Of a stretch of 23,084 nucleotides of DNA, positions 13,924 through 21,668 are shown piece after piece (positions within the stretch are counted from its first letter, which is position 1; every line of letters starts with the position of its first letter). The translations under genes were made by a program, and so were the position numbers. The stretch comes from Campylobacterales bacterium (GTDB lineage Bacteria; Campylobacterota; Campylobacteria; Campylobacterales; QNZT01): assembly GCA_027055005.1 (NCBI GenBank), contig JALUNR010000203.1:1-23084 (forward strand), in the 5' to 3' direction. Below the pieces are notes generated by a model. That model was not told the origin of the DNA. It saw nothing but the letters and a program-made list of their open reading frames with translations, and searched no databases.

Positions 13924-14550
13924 TTGAAAAATTTTACTTTCAAAAACAAAGTGGCAGTAGCCGCTTTGTTTTTACTCTTTTTATCAACATCACTTTTCTC
14001 AAATGGCTTTATTTATGATGGTAATAAAGATGTCATTTTAGATAAAGCTATTACTAAAATAAAAGAGATGGGCGATGAGTTATATCAAAAGACGGGTGTA
14101 AGTACTATATTAGTTGTTAGAAATCATCTTAGTAAAAATGAATTTTTGACTTTAAAAAATAAATATCTAAAAATTGCTAAAAAACCATTTGTATTATGGA
14201 TTTTTTCAAAAACTTATCAAGATAGAAAAGCAATAGGTTTAAATCAAATGTTTAATTCACCAGATCTAAATAAGAAGTTTGATAAGGATTCTTTATTTAG
14301 CCCATTTACTGGTACTTTTACTAGAATTATTTCAGTACATAAATCAAAAGTAGATCCAACAAGTGCTGCTTTTTTAAATGGTTATGGAGATTTAGTTGAT
14401 ATGTTGGCTTCCTCTTATGGGGTAAAGCTAAAATCTTCCATAGGAAATGGTAGTCATATTATGACAGATATTATCAGAATCTTTTTTTATGGTATGATAT
14501 TATTAGTGATATTAAAGTTCTTATATATGAAATTTAAAAGAAAGGCTTAA
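13924..14550 (+). CDS. Exported, membrane-anchored protein with weak TPM-domain resemblance
   Basis: A 208-residue protein starting at TTG, three bases after the microprotein stop and in the same frame. That start gives a signal sequence (KNKVAVAALFLLFLSTSLFSN, residues 7-27). A C-terminal helix (about 184-202) followed by KFKRKA would anchor it with the middle in the periplasm. The middle has a helix, then TGVSTILVVR and KKPFVLWIFS strands, a pattern reminiscent of TPM (YgcG/MOLO1-like) domains, some of which help membrane complex assembly. The resemblance is weak and the function open. No good Shine-Dalgarno precedes the TTG, so translation probably depends on re-initiation after the microprotein. 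The C. jejuni locus has periplasmic and membrane genes in this place (from memory). Confidence 0.7.
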   Translation: MKNFTFKNKVAVAALFLLFLSTSLFSNGFIYDGNKDVILDKAITKIKEMGDELYQKTGVSTILVVRNHLSKNEFLTLKNKYLKIAKKPFVLWIFSKTYQDRKAIGLNQMFNSPDLNKKFDKDSLFSPFTGTFTRIISVHKSKVDPTSAAFLNGYGDLVDMLASSYGVKLKSSIGNGSHIMTDIIRIFFYGMILLVILKFLYMKFKRKA

Positions 14551-14551
14551 A

Positions 14552-15046
14552 GTGAGCGAGAAAAAAAACAAAGCACTTCATTGGCCAATAGGTATATTTT
14601 TAGCTATTATGGCGGTTGTTGGTATGGGTATTTGGACATTAAAAAAGGCAAATGATAACCCTGTTGTTATGGATGAGTTTTATTTTGGGAAATATCAAGA
14701 TGTAGAATTAAACTATAATAAAATTCAGGAGTCTCAAATAGCTTTTGATAAAAATTATAATATATCTAAAAATTTAAAAAAATTAAATATTGGGAATAAT
14801 ACTTTAATTATAACAGTTACAGATAAATCAAATAATCCAGTGAAAAGTGCTAAAATAATGGTTAAAATAACAAGACCATTTACAAATAAACAAGATAGAA
14901 ACTTAAAGGTTATATCTCAAAAAAATGGTGTTTATACATTCTCGCCATTTAATATAGATAAAATTGGAAGATGGCAAATACTTTCAAAAGTTAGTGTAGG
15001 AGATAAAACTTCTTTTACTAAAACTGATGTAAATGCAACTAAGTAA
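14552..15046 (+). CDS. FixH/CcoH family cbb3 oxidase assembly protein
   Basis: A 164-residue protein starting at GTG with AAAGG at 14541-14545. It has one N-terminal helix (residues 11-28, HWPIGIFLAIMAVVGMGIW) preceded by a basic tail, then a periplasmic domain. DEFYFGKYQDVELNYNKIQES matches the FixH pattern in which a Tyr-containing segment just after the helix leads to an Ig-like beta domain (here LIITVTDKSNNPV, KIMVKITRPF, GVYTFSPFN, GRWQILSKVSVGD). FixH/CcoH interacts with the cbb3 complex and is needed for its assembly. The other assembly genes (ccoG, ccoI, ccoS) are not here. The last 14 bp overlap addB. A run of A residues at codons 4-6 was noted. Confidence 0.75.
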   Translation: MSEKKNKALHWPIGIFLAIMAVVGMGIWTLKKANDNPVVMDEFYFGKYQDVELNYNKIQESQIAFDKNYNISKNLKKLNIGNNTLIITVTDKSNNPVKSAKIMVKITRPFTNKQDRNLKVISQKNGVYTFSPFNIDKIGRWQILSKVSVGDKTSFTKTDVNATK

Positions 15047-17243
15047 AACTTTACATCTTTACTCAACTTCAAGAGCGATAAGAGTTGCCCTTGAAGAGTT
15101 AAAAAAACAAAACCAGATTTTACCCAAATTTATGAGCATAGGAGATTTTGAACAAAAGGCAGTTCTTTTAAAAGATAGAGTCTTTATAGATGATGATACA
15201 AGAGTAATCTTACTTCAATATGCTTGTAGATTTGATGAATTTAAAAAACTTCAAATACCAATAGAGTTTTTGTCATTTTTAAAAAATTCTAAATTCATAT
15301 TTTCTTTTTTGGATGAGTTAGCAAATGAATATATAGATATACAAAAGTTAAAAGAATTTAATACATACTTAGAGTATAGTGAGCATATAGAGGTTTTAAA
15401 GAAGGTTCAGCAAAACTATATCTCTCTTTTAGATTCTTATGGATATGTAGATAAAATGCTTTTACCATCTCTTTTTGAATTAAATGAAAATTATATAAAA
15501 AGTTTTGACAAAATATATCTTTATCTTGATGATTATCAAACAAAGTATGAAAAAAAACTTTTTGAAAAGATTTCTAAAATAGTAGAGTTAGAAGTAGTAA
15601 CAAAGACAAAAGAAAAATCAAACCAAAGCATAAAAGTAGAATCCTTTACTCAATCACTTATGCAAATCTCCTTTATAAAACAAAAAGTGTATGAGTACTT
15701 AAAAAAAGGTATAAAAGCTGAAAATATAGCCATAGTTTTACCAGAAAAATCTTTTGGGTATGAGATAAAAAACTTTGATTATGAAAACAATTTTAAATTG
15801 TCTTTTGGATATCCATACTCAATCTCTTTTCTTTATAAAAAGTTAGATGCTATTTATTTATATCTTAGTGAAAAAACTCAAGAAAATATATATAGATATA
15901 AAAGATATATGCAAGATGAATTTAAAGTTGAAGATGATTTTTTTGCATCTTTTGAAAAATATATAGAAAATGATATAGATAAAGTTTATGAAGAAGAAAA
16001 ATATCTTTTTTTAAAACTTCTTCCTCATTTAAAAGAGTATTCTTTTTTAAAAAAACTACATCTATTTTTAAATAGGTTATCTCAAAGAAGTTTAGATGAT
16101 ATAAATGGAGGAAAAATTAATATTTTGGAAATTAATGAAACTAAAGGAATTCATTTTGAAGCTATCATTATACCAAACTTTAATGAAGATATAGTACCTA
16201 AAAGAATTAAAAAAGATATGTTTATTTCTTCTTATATCAGAGAGAAAGTAGGACTTCCAACTATCAGAAAAATAGAAGATTTGCAAAAAAATCTCTATAA
16301 AAATATTATCTATCAAGCAAAAGAAGTATCCCTTAGTTATGTTGATGATGAACAAAATCTAAAATCAAGATTTTTAGATGAGTTAGATATCTCTTATCAA
16401 GAAGAGCAATTTGATAAAAAACTATACTTAAACTTACTCTTTTTATCACAGCCACAAAGTTTACAGAATCAAAAAGAGATAATTTTACCTTATGATTTTA
16501 CAAAAGTGGAGCTATCATCAAGTAGGCTTAAAACTTTTTTGGAGTGTAAAAGAAAGTATTATTATCGCTATATAAAAAAGATATATGAAGCAAATATTCC
16601 AAGTGATGAGATAACACCAAAAGATATAGGTGATTTAGTTCACGAAGCTTTGTTTGAAGTTTACTCTCAAAAGCCAAACTTTTTCAATAAAGATGAACTT
16701 CTTTTAAGTCTTCAAGAAAAGTTATATAAAAAAGTATCAAATAACATAGTTTTAAAATTTCATATAGATTTATGGCTTAAAAGGTTTCATAGCTTTTGTG
16801 AAGTTGAAGTTAATAGGTTTGAAGAGGGATATAAGGTATTTGCTATTGAAAAGCAGATAAAAACAAGATATAGAGGTCTAAACTTAACTGGTAAGATAGA
16901 TCGAGTTGATATAAAAGATCAAAGACTATATGTACTTGATTATAAAACTGGAAAGATTCCAAAAACTATACAAAAAGAGATAAAGGAGGGTAGGGTAAAA
17001 GATTTTCAACTACAATTTTACTATCACCTAAGTTCAACTATAAAAAATACTGCTAACTGTGCTTTTTATGAATTAACATCTTCAAAAATAGTAGAAGAAA
17101 AGTTTTTTGATGAAAAGCTTGAACTTTTAGACAATACTTTAGATGAGTTAAAAAGTTTAAAAGAGATAGATTTTTGCCTAACCGAAGATAAGAATAATTG
17201 TAAATTTTGTCCTTATATTATGATATGTGGGAGAGATAAGTGA
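15033..17243 (+). CDS. addB: AddB-type helicase/nuclease subunit with Fe-S cluster
   Basis: Second subunit of the AddAB helicase-nuclease that resects double-strand breaks for RecA. The 736-residue protein lacks a Walker A motif in its N-terminal part, as expected for a subunit whose helicase half is a scaffold or Chi reader. The C-terminal PD-(D/E)xK nuclease is intact by motif: GDLVHEALFE, Asp623 in GKIDRVD, and Asp636-Tyr-Lys638 in LDYKTGK. Cys505 (LECKRKY) with Cys723, Cys726 and Cys732 (CKFCPYIMIC) form the four-cysteine Fe-S clamp of AddB. It is shorter than Bacillus AddB (about 1160), which is normal in this phylum. Its ATG lies inside the FixH-like gene, tying it to the oxidase operon. 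Confidence 0.9.
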   Translation: MQLSKTLHLYSTSRAIRVALEELKKQNQILPKFMSIGDFEQKAVLLKDRVFIDDDTRVILLQYACRFDEFKKLQIPIEFLSFLKNSKFIFSFLDELANEYIDIQKLKEFNTYLEYSEHIEVLKKVQQNYISLLDSYGYVDKMLLPSLFELNENYIKSFDKIYLYLDDYQTKYEKKLFEKISKIVELEVVTKTKEKSNQSIKVESFTQSLMQISFIKQKVYEYLKKGIKAENIAIVLPEKSFGYEIKNFDYENNFKLSFGYPYSISFLYKKLDAIYLYLSEKTQENIYRYKRYMQDEFKVEDDFFASFEKYIENDIDKVYEEEKYLFLKLLPHLKEYSFLKKLHLFLNRLSQRSLDDINGGKINILEINETKGIHFEAIIIPNFNEDIVPKRIKKDMFISSYIREKVGLPTIRKIEDLQKNLYKNIIYQAKEVSLSYVDDEQNLKSRFLDELDISYQEEQFDKKLYLNLLFLSQPQSLQNQKEIILPYDFTKVELSSSRLKTFLECKRKYYYRYIKKIYEANIPSDEITPKDIGDLVHEALFEVYSQKPNFFNKDELLLSLQEKLYKKVSNNIVLKFHIDLWLKRFHSFCEVEVNRFEEGYKVFAIEKQIKTRYRGLNLTGKIDRVDIKDQRLYVLDYKTGKIPKTIQKEIKEGRVKDFQLQFYYHLSSTIKNTANCAFYELTSSKIVEEKFFDEKLELLDNTLDELKSLKEIDFCLTEDKNNCKFCPYIMICGRDK

Positions 17244-19969
17244 TGTTTGAGTATAACCTATCTTTGGAAGCTAGTGCTGGAAGTGGAAAAACTTTTGCTT
17301 TAAGTATTAGGTATGTAAGTCTTCTATATTTAGGTGCAAAGCCTTCATCTATATTAACATTAACATTTACAAACAAAGCCTCTACTGAGATGCGAGAAAG
17401 GATAGTAAAACTTTTAAAAGATTTGGATAAAAAAAACATAGAACTTGCTGAAATATCAAAGCTTACAAATCTCTCAAAAGATGAAATTTTAAAAAGACAA
17501 AAAAGTCTATATTATGAGTTTTTAAGTTCATCAATAAATATTTCTACCATAGATAAGTTTAATGCACAAATTTTAAGAAGTTTTTCTCTATATCTATCTT
17601 TAATGCCTGATTTTACATTAAAAGAGGGAGTTGATGAGCATGAGTTTTTAAAACTATTTTTAAGCCAAATAAAAAAAGAAGGTTTATATAGTAATCTTCT
17701 GGAATTTAGTGTATATGAGCAAAAAAGAGTCCAAGAGATATTTTCCTTTTTGGATACTCTAAATCAAAAAAGAAATGATGTACCAAATATCAAAATAGCT
17801 TCTTATAATATAGAAAATATAAAAAAAGAGACTTGGAAAAACTTCACTCTTTTAAAAGAATTATTTTTATCTTGTGATTCACTTTCCATGTCTGGACAAA
17901 GAGCTTTTGATATAGATAATATAGAGCAAATTTTAGAAACAACATGGATAACAAAAGAGTCTTTAAATGAATATAGATACTTTAGAAAGTGTTATACCAA
18001 CAGATCAGATGAGCTTTTTTTGTCTTTAAAACATTTATTAAGAGAGTATTTAAGAGCGAAAGAAGCTTACTATAAGCAAAATTATTTGAAAATTTTTGAT
18101 ATTTATAAAAGGGTAAAAGAAGAGTTGAATTTAAAGACAAATACTTTAGAATTTAACGATATAACAAATTTTGTGTATGAACTACTAGTTTCTAAAAAGA
18201 TAGATAACTCCTTTTTATATTTTAGGCTGGATTCAAAAATAGATCATATTCTTATTGATGAGTTTCAAGATACTAGTATCTCTCAGTATAAAATCTTAGA
18301 ACCACTTATAGAAGAAGTAGTAGAAGGTTGTGGAGTAAAACAAAATAGAAGTTTTTTCTATGTAGGGGATACAAAACAGTCTATTTATAGATTTCGTGGA
18401 GGAGTAAAAGAGCTTTTTTCTTATGTCCAAAAAAAATTTGATGTAAAAAAAGAGCTTTTAAACAAAAACTACAGAAGTTATAAAAAAGTTGTAGAGTTTG
18501 TAAATAAAGTGTTTAGGGATAAAATAAAAGGTTATTTTGATCAAATTCCAAATGCAAGTGAAGATAAAGGATATATAGAAGTTTGTAAAAATGATGAACT
18601 TCTAAAACTAGTGGTAGAAAAAGTAGGTTTTTTGCTTGATAATGGTGTAAAGGCTGATGATATAGCTATACTTACATTTGCAAATAAAGATACTTTTGAA
18701 ATAGAAGAAGCGATAAAGGAAGTATATCCAAATATAAAAACAACAACTACAACAACAAAACTATTATTAAATTCAAGTTCAGTAAAAAAAGTTATGGAGT
18801 TTTTGAAATATTTATATTTTAAAGAAGATTTTTACTTAGCAAATTTTCTTAGTTTAACAAACCGAGACCTCGATGCAAATATAGACTTAGTATATTTTAA
18901 GATACAAAAACCTTTGCCATATCTTATAAAAGATATAGTTAATTATTTTAAATTATTTGATAAAGATGAAGATATTATTAAGTTGATAGAACTTGCATCT
19001 ACATATAAAGATATAGATGAGTTTATTTTTAACTCAATAAATATAGATGCAACTTCTCCAAAACAAAAAGAAGAGGGTATAAAACTTTTGACTATTCACA
19101 AATCAAAGGGCTTAGAGTTTACACATGTTATAGTAGCCGATAGACTTTCAGTAAAAAGTCCAAATAGGGATAATATGCTCTTTTATTATGATGATATTAT
19201 CCTAAAAGATATGTTTATAAAGTCAAAAAATAGAGAGTTTTTAGACGATGATTATTCTCAAGCAATTGAAGCTGACAAACTTTTACAAAGAGATGATGAG
19301 CTAAATACCCTTTATGTAGCCCTAACAAGAGCTGAAAAATCCCTAATCATTTGCCAAAAAGAAAACAAAAGTTCACTATCTATTCTTGGGCTTACTCCAA
19401 CTTCTTATGGAAAAGTAGAACCAAGTAGGCAAAAAAAAGAGATAGAAGAAGTAAAAAGTTTTGAGTATATACCAATCCAAATAGATTTACAAGAAAAAGT
19501 AAAAAAAGAGCAAAATAGTGATAAAGATATAAAAGCGATAAACTTTGGATTAGCTCTTCACTTTATGTTAGAAAATCTAAATGAGTTTAATTTAAGAGAG
19601 TTAGAAAGTAGCTTTTGGAGTATGAAAAATAGATTTTCACAAAAATTAGATAATGAGGATTTAAAAAATATAAAACAAAGAGTAAAAAACCTTCTAATTA
19701 ACAAAAACTTTCAAGAAAAAATAAAAGGTAAAAAATACAAAGAACTTCCTCTAACTTTAAACCAAGAGATAAAACAACTTGATTTAGTAGTTGAAAATGA
19801 AAATAGCCTAACAGTCATAGATTACAAAACAAGCTCACATATTCAAAAAAGCCACCTTAACCAAGTAAAACACTATAAAAAGGCACTTAAGGCTATATTT
19901 AACAAAAATGTTGATGGATATGTTTGCTATGTTAGAGATGATGAGGTGGAAATGGTTTTAGTGGAATAG
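17243..19969 (+). CDS. addA: AddA-type UvrD-family helicase/nuclease
   Basis: ATP-driven helicase subunit of AddAB. Counting from ATG 17243 (908 residues): Walker A ASAGSGKT at 10-17, motif Ia LTFTNKAS, Walker B/DEFQDT at 339-344, motif III GDTKQSIYRFRGG, motif V LLTIHKSKGLEFTHV and motif VI LYVALTRAEKSL. A C-terminal nuclease domain follows: FGLALHFMLEN, Asp847 in LDLVV, and Asp860-Tyr-Lys862 in VIDYKTS. So both helicase and nuclease look active. An in-frame GTG at 17240 is one codon earlier; ATG 17243 is preferred because it overlaps the addB stop as TGATG, with GGAG at 17230-17233. A run of six Thr (codons near 18740-18757) is a local oddity. RecB-like naming is an alternative, but the addB neighbour decides. 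Confidence 0.93.
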   Translation: MFEYNLSLEASAGSGKTFALSIRYVSLLYLGAKPSSILTLTFTNKASTEMRERIVKLLKDLDKKNIELAEISKLTNLSKDEILKRQKSLYYEFLSSSINISTIDKFNAQILRSFSLYLSLMPDFTLKEGVDEHEFLKLFLSQIKKEGLYSNLLEFSVYEQKRVQEIFSFLDTLNQKRNDVPNIKIASYNIENIKKETWKNFTLLKELFLSCDSLSMSGQRAFDIDNIEQILETTWITKESLNEYRYFRKCYTNRSDELFLSLKHLLREYLRAKEAYYKQNYLKIFDIYKRVKEELNLKTNTLEFNDITNFVYELLVSKKIDNSFLYFRLDSKIDHILIDEFQDTSISQYKILEPLIEEVVEGCGVKQNRSFFYVGDTKQSIYRFRGGVKELFSYVQKKFDVKKELLNKNYRSYKKVVEFVNKVFRDKIKGYFDQIPNASEDKGYIEVCKNDELLKLVVEKVGFLLDNGVKADDIAILTFANKDTFEIEEAIKEVYPNIKTTTTTTKLLLNSSSVKKVMEFLKYLYFKEDFYLANFLSLTNRDLDANIDLVYFKIQKPLPYLIKDIVNYFKLFDKDEDIIKLIELASTYKDIDEFIFNSINIDATSPKQKEEGIKLLTIHKSKGLEFTHVIVADRLSVKSPNRDNMLFYYDDIILKDMFIKSKNREFLDDDYSQAIEADKLLQRDDELNTLYVALTRAEKSLIICQKENKSSLSILGLTPTSYGKVEPSRQKKEIEEVKSFEYIPIQIDLQEKVKKEQNSDKDIKAINFGLALHFMLENLNEFNLRELESSFWSMKNRFSQKLDNEDLKNIKQRVKNLLINKNFQEKIKGKKYKELPLTLNQEIKQLDLVVENENSLTVIDYKTSSHIQKSHLNQVKHYKKALKAIFNKNVDGYVCYVRDDEVEMVLVE

Positions 19970-19981
19970 ATAATTATATTT

Positions 19982-20012
19982 AAGTTAAACTAAAGCTAAC
20001 TTCTCATATACT
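19982..20012 (+). promoter_or_regulatory. Putative operator and -10 box of the envelope operon
   Basis: AAGTTA (19982-19987) and TAACTT (19997-20002) form an exact 6 bp inverted repeat with a 9-base spacer, a dimer-site geometry. TATACT at 20007-20012 is a reasonable -10 box, so the repeat would cover the -35 area. The small winged-helix protein encoded second in this operon is the natural candidate to bind it. This is inference; the sequence is AT-rich and the repeat short. Confidence 0.4.
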
Positions 20013-20033
20013 TTGAAATACAAAGTACTTTTT
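20009..20033 (+). terminator. Hairpin with T-run after addA (weak terminator or leader hairpin)
   Basis: TACTTTG (20009-20015) pairs exactly with CAAAGTA (20021-20027) over a 5-base AAATA loop and is followed by CTTTTT. It looks like a weak intrinsic terminator for the addAB transcript, with few G-C pairs. It overlaps the proposed -10 box of the next operon, so it could instead act in the leader of that transcript. AAAGGA at 20034-20039 is the ribosome site for the next gene. Confidence 0.45.
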
Positions 20034-20045
20034 AAAGGAAATTAA

Positions 20046-20648
20046 ATGAGCGAAAAAGAAGAAGCCCTAACCCAACTAAACCAAATCCACTCAACTCTAG
20101 TAGATAAAGAGAAGTTTTTGCCATATAACTACAACATTCTCATACTTTGGGGTATAATTTCAGCTATTTTATTTTTAACTTATGAAAAGGTAGCAAAAAT
20201 AAATCTTCTTCTTAGTGCAGGATATATATTAGGATTTATTGTACTAGGGTCTATTGTTGAGTTTTACTTCATGAAACTAGAAAATAAAAAGTATGATCTA
20301 TCCTCTTTAACAAAGACTCAAAAGTTTATAGAGTCCATATATGGATTTAATACAGTTTTTGGAGTTTTGATAACATATCTTCTTATTTCAAACTCTCTAA
20401 ACTCTTATAGCTATATAGTTTGGATTTTTATCTTAGGACTTAACAAATACATGGTTGGATTTGCAACAAATCTTTCAAAATTTTCTAACATAGGTATCAT
20501 AAATATCATAGTTGCTTTCATACTCTTTTTAGCAACACTTTATGGGATAGATACAAAAGATATAAGCAAATATTTAGCAGTTTTATTTATAAGTGGAGGT
20601 TGTATCTATCTTGGTTTGACATTAAGCAAAGAGCAAAAAAGTGTTTAA
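20046..20648 (+). CDS. Six-helix integral membrane protein, unknown function
   Basis: A 200-residue protein with a charged 25-residue N-terminal tail and about six membrane helices (roughly 28-44, 52-75, 90-111, 118-137, 147-166 and 174-192), ending in a short cytoplasmic-like tail. No transporter signature or conserved catalytic residue is evident and I do not recognise the family. The last 8 bp overlap the GTG of a winged-helix regulator gene. A multi-helix protein next to a small HTH gene suggests a sensor or regulatory pair, or an inner-membrane part of the transport cassette downstream. Both ideas are inference. The start is supported by AAAGGA six bases upstream. Confidence 0.75.
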   Translation: MSEKEEALTQLNQIHSTLVDKEKFLPYNYNILILWGIISAILFLTYEKVAKINLLLSAGYILGFIVLGSIVEFYFMKLENKKYDLSSLTKTQKFIESIYGFNTVFGVLITYLLISNSLNSYSYIVWIFILGLNKYMVGFATNLSKFSNIGIINIIVAFILFLATLYGIDTKDISKYLAVLFISGGCIYLGLTLSKEQKSV

Positions 20649-20922
20649 TCCAACTTTACATCAACCAATAAGGTCAAATCTAATGGCTCTTTTGATTAGA
20701 GAGGGAGAGTTACCTTTTAAAGCTATAAAAGAGGAGTTAAATTTGACTGATGGAAACTTAGCAAGTCATATAAAAAAGTTAGAAAGTGAGGAGTTTGTAG
20801 AAGTGGAAAAGTTTTTTGAAGGTAAAAAACCAAAAACAGTGCTCAAAGTTACCGACAAGGGAAAAGAAGAGTTTAAAAAATACATACAAGAACTAAAACA
20901 ATTTATAGGAGATATGTCATGA
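20641..20922 (+). CDS. Small winged-helix transcriptional regulator
   Basis: A 93-residue protein that is essentially one winged-helix DNA-binding domain. LMALLIREGELPFKAIKEELNLTDGNLASHIKKLE (residues 15-49, split here for motif reading) gives helix-turn-helix with recognition helix TDGNLASHIKKLE, and the wing follows as FVEVEKFFEGKKPKTVLKVTDKGKE. The closest family in memory is the transcriptional regulator HTH_34 (MarR/ArsR-like), often found beside membrane-protein genes. There is no ligand-binding domain, so signals may come through a partner, perhaps the six-helix protein it overlaps by 8 bp. It starts at GTG; no better start fits. It probably controls its own operon. It shares ATGA with the next gene. 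Confidence 0.85.
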   Translation: MFNPTLHQPIRSNLMALLIREGELPFKAIKEELNLTDGNLASHIKKLESEEFVEVEKFFEGKKPKTVLKVTDKGKEEFKKYIQELKQFIGDMS

Positions 20923-21668
20923 AAAAGATTTTAAGTTTAGCATTAGTAACAGTTAGTCTATTTGCCATAACAAATGAAGAGGTAGCAAAGAAAAGTGATG
21001 ATGTTACAAGTGGATTTCAAAGTAGTAGTTCTACTCTTGTTATGACTCTTATCAATCAAACAGGAGAGCAAACTATAAGAGAGATGAAAGGAAAAACTTT
21101 AGAAAAAAGTGGAGGGGATAAATCCCTCATAGAGTTTATATCTCCAGCAGATGTAAAGGGAACTAAACTTTTAACTTATGAGCATATAGGTGGAGATGAT
21201 GACCAGTGGCTTTACTTACCAGCACTAAAAAGAGTAAAAAGGATAGCAAGTTCAAACAAATCAGGCTCATTTATGGGAAGTGAGTTTAGTTATGAAGATA
21301 TAGCAAATCCAAACTATAAAAAGTTTAGCTATCCAAGTGGTCTTAGTGAAGAGAATTTTAATGGAAAAGTTTGCTATAAAGGAGTTAGGATACCAAACTA
21401 TCAAAATAGTGGATATACAAAAGAGGTAACTTTGGTTAATAAGCAAAACTTTTTGGTGCAAAAGGTGGATTATTATGATAGAAAGAGTGAGCTTTTAAAA
21501 ACTGCTGTTTTTAGTGGATATAAAAAGTTAAGTGGAGTTTGGAGAGTTGGAAAGATTGTCATGACAAATCATCAAACAGGTAAAAAGACTATTTTGGAGT
21601 GGAAAGATGATAAAGTAAAAGTTGGTTTGAGTGATAAAGACTTTACAAAAAGGGTACTAAAAAAATGA
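20919..21668 (+). CDS. LolA-like periplasmic outer-membrane lipoprotein-sorting family protein
   Basis: A 249-residue exported protein. The signal peptide (MKKILSLALVTVSLFA) has no lipobox Cys, so the mature form should be soluble in the periplasm. The mature part has the features of the LolA-like family often found beside MMPL transporters: KSLIEFISPADVKGTKLLTYEH, DDQWLYLPALKRVKRI, GSFMGSEFSYEDI, and YYDRKSELLKTAVFSGY, matching the alternating strands of a half-open barrel that binds lipid or acyl chains. It is distinct from classical LolA of the lipoprotein pathway. Its neighbours, a beta-barrel protein and an MMPL transporter, suggest it ferries a lipophilic cargo across the periplasm. AGGAG at 20907-20911 serves the ATG. 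Confidence 0.85.
   Translation: MKKILSLALVTVSLFAITNEEVAKKSDDVTSGFQSSSSTLVMTLINQTGEQTIREMKGKTLEKSGGDKSLIEFISPADVKGTKLLTYEHIGGDDDQWLYLPALKRVKRIASSNKSGSFMGSEFSYEDIANPNYKKFSYPSGLSEENFNGKVCYKGVRIPNYQNSGYTKEVTLVNKQNFLVQKVDYYDRKSELLKTAVFSGYKKLSGVWRVGKIVMTNHQTGKKTILEWKDDKVKVGLSDKDFTKRVLKK

Noticed and set aside
13816..14550. Microprotein and following gene as one gene broken by a nonsense mutation
   Set aside because: The downstream product has its own complete signal sequence right after the TTG, and the microprotein has its own strong ribosome site, so two genes are more likely.
16092..16355. Minus-strand ORF inside addB, and similar ones at 1002-1211, 762-950, 17218-17439, 21267-21461 and 22325-22516
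   Set aside because: All are short, AT-driven Phe/Ile/Ser-rich frames opposite convincing genes, without start signals.
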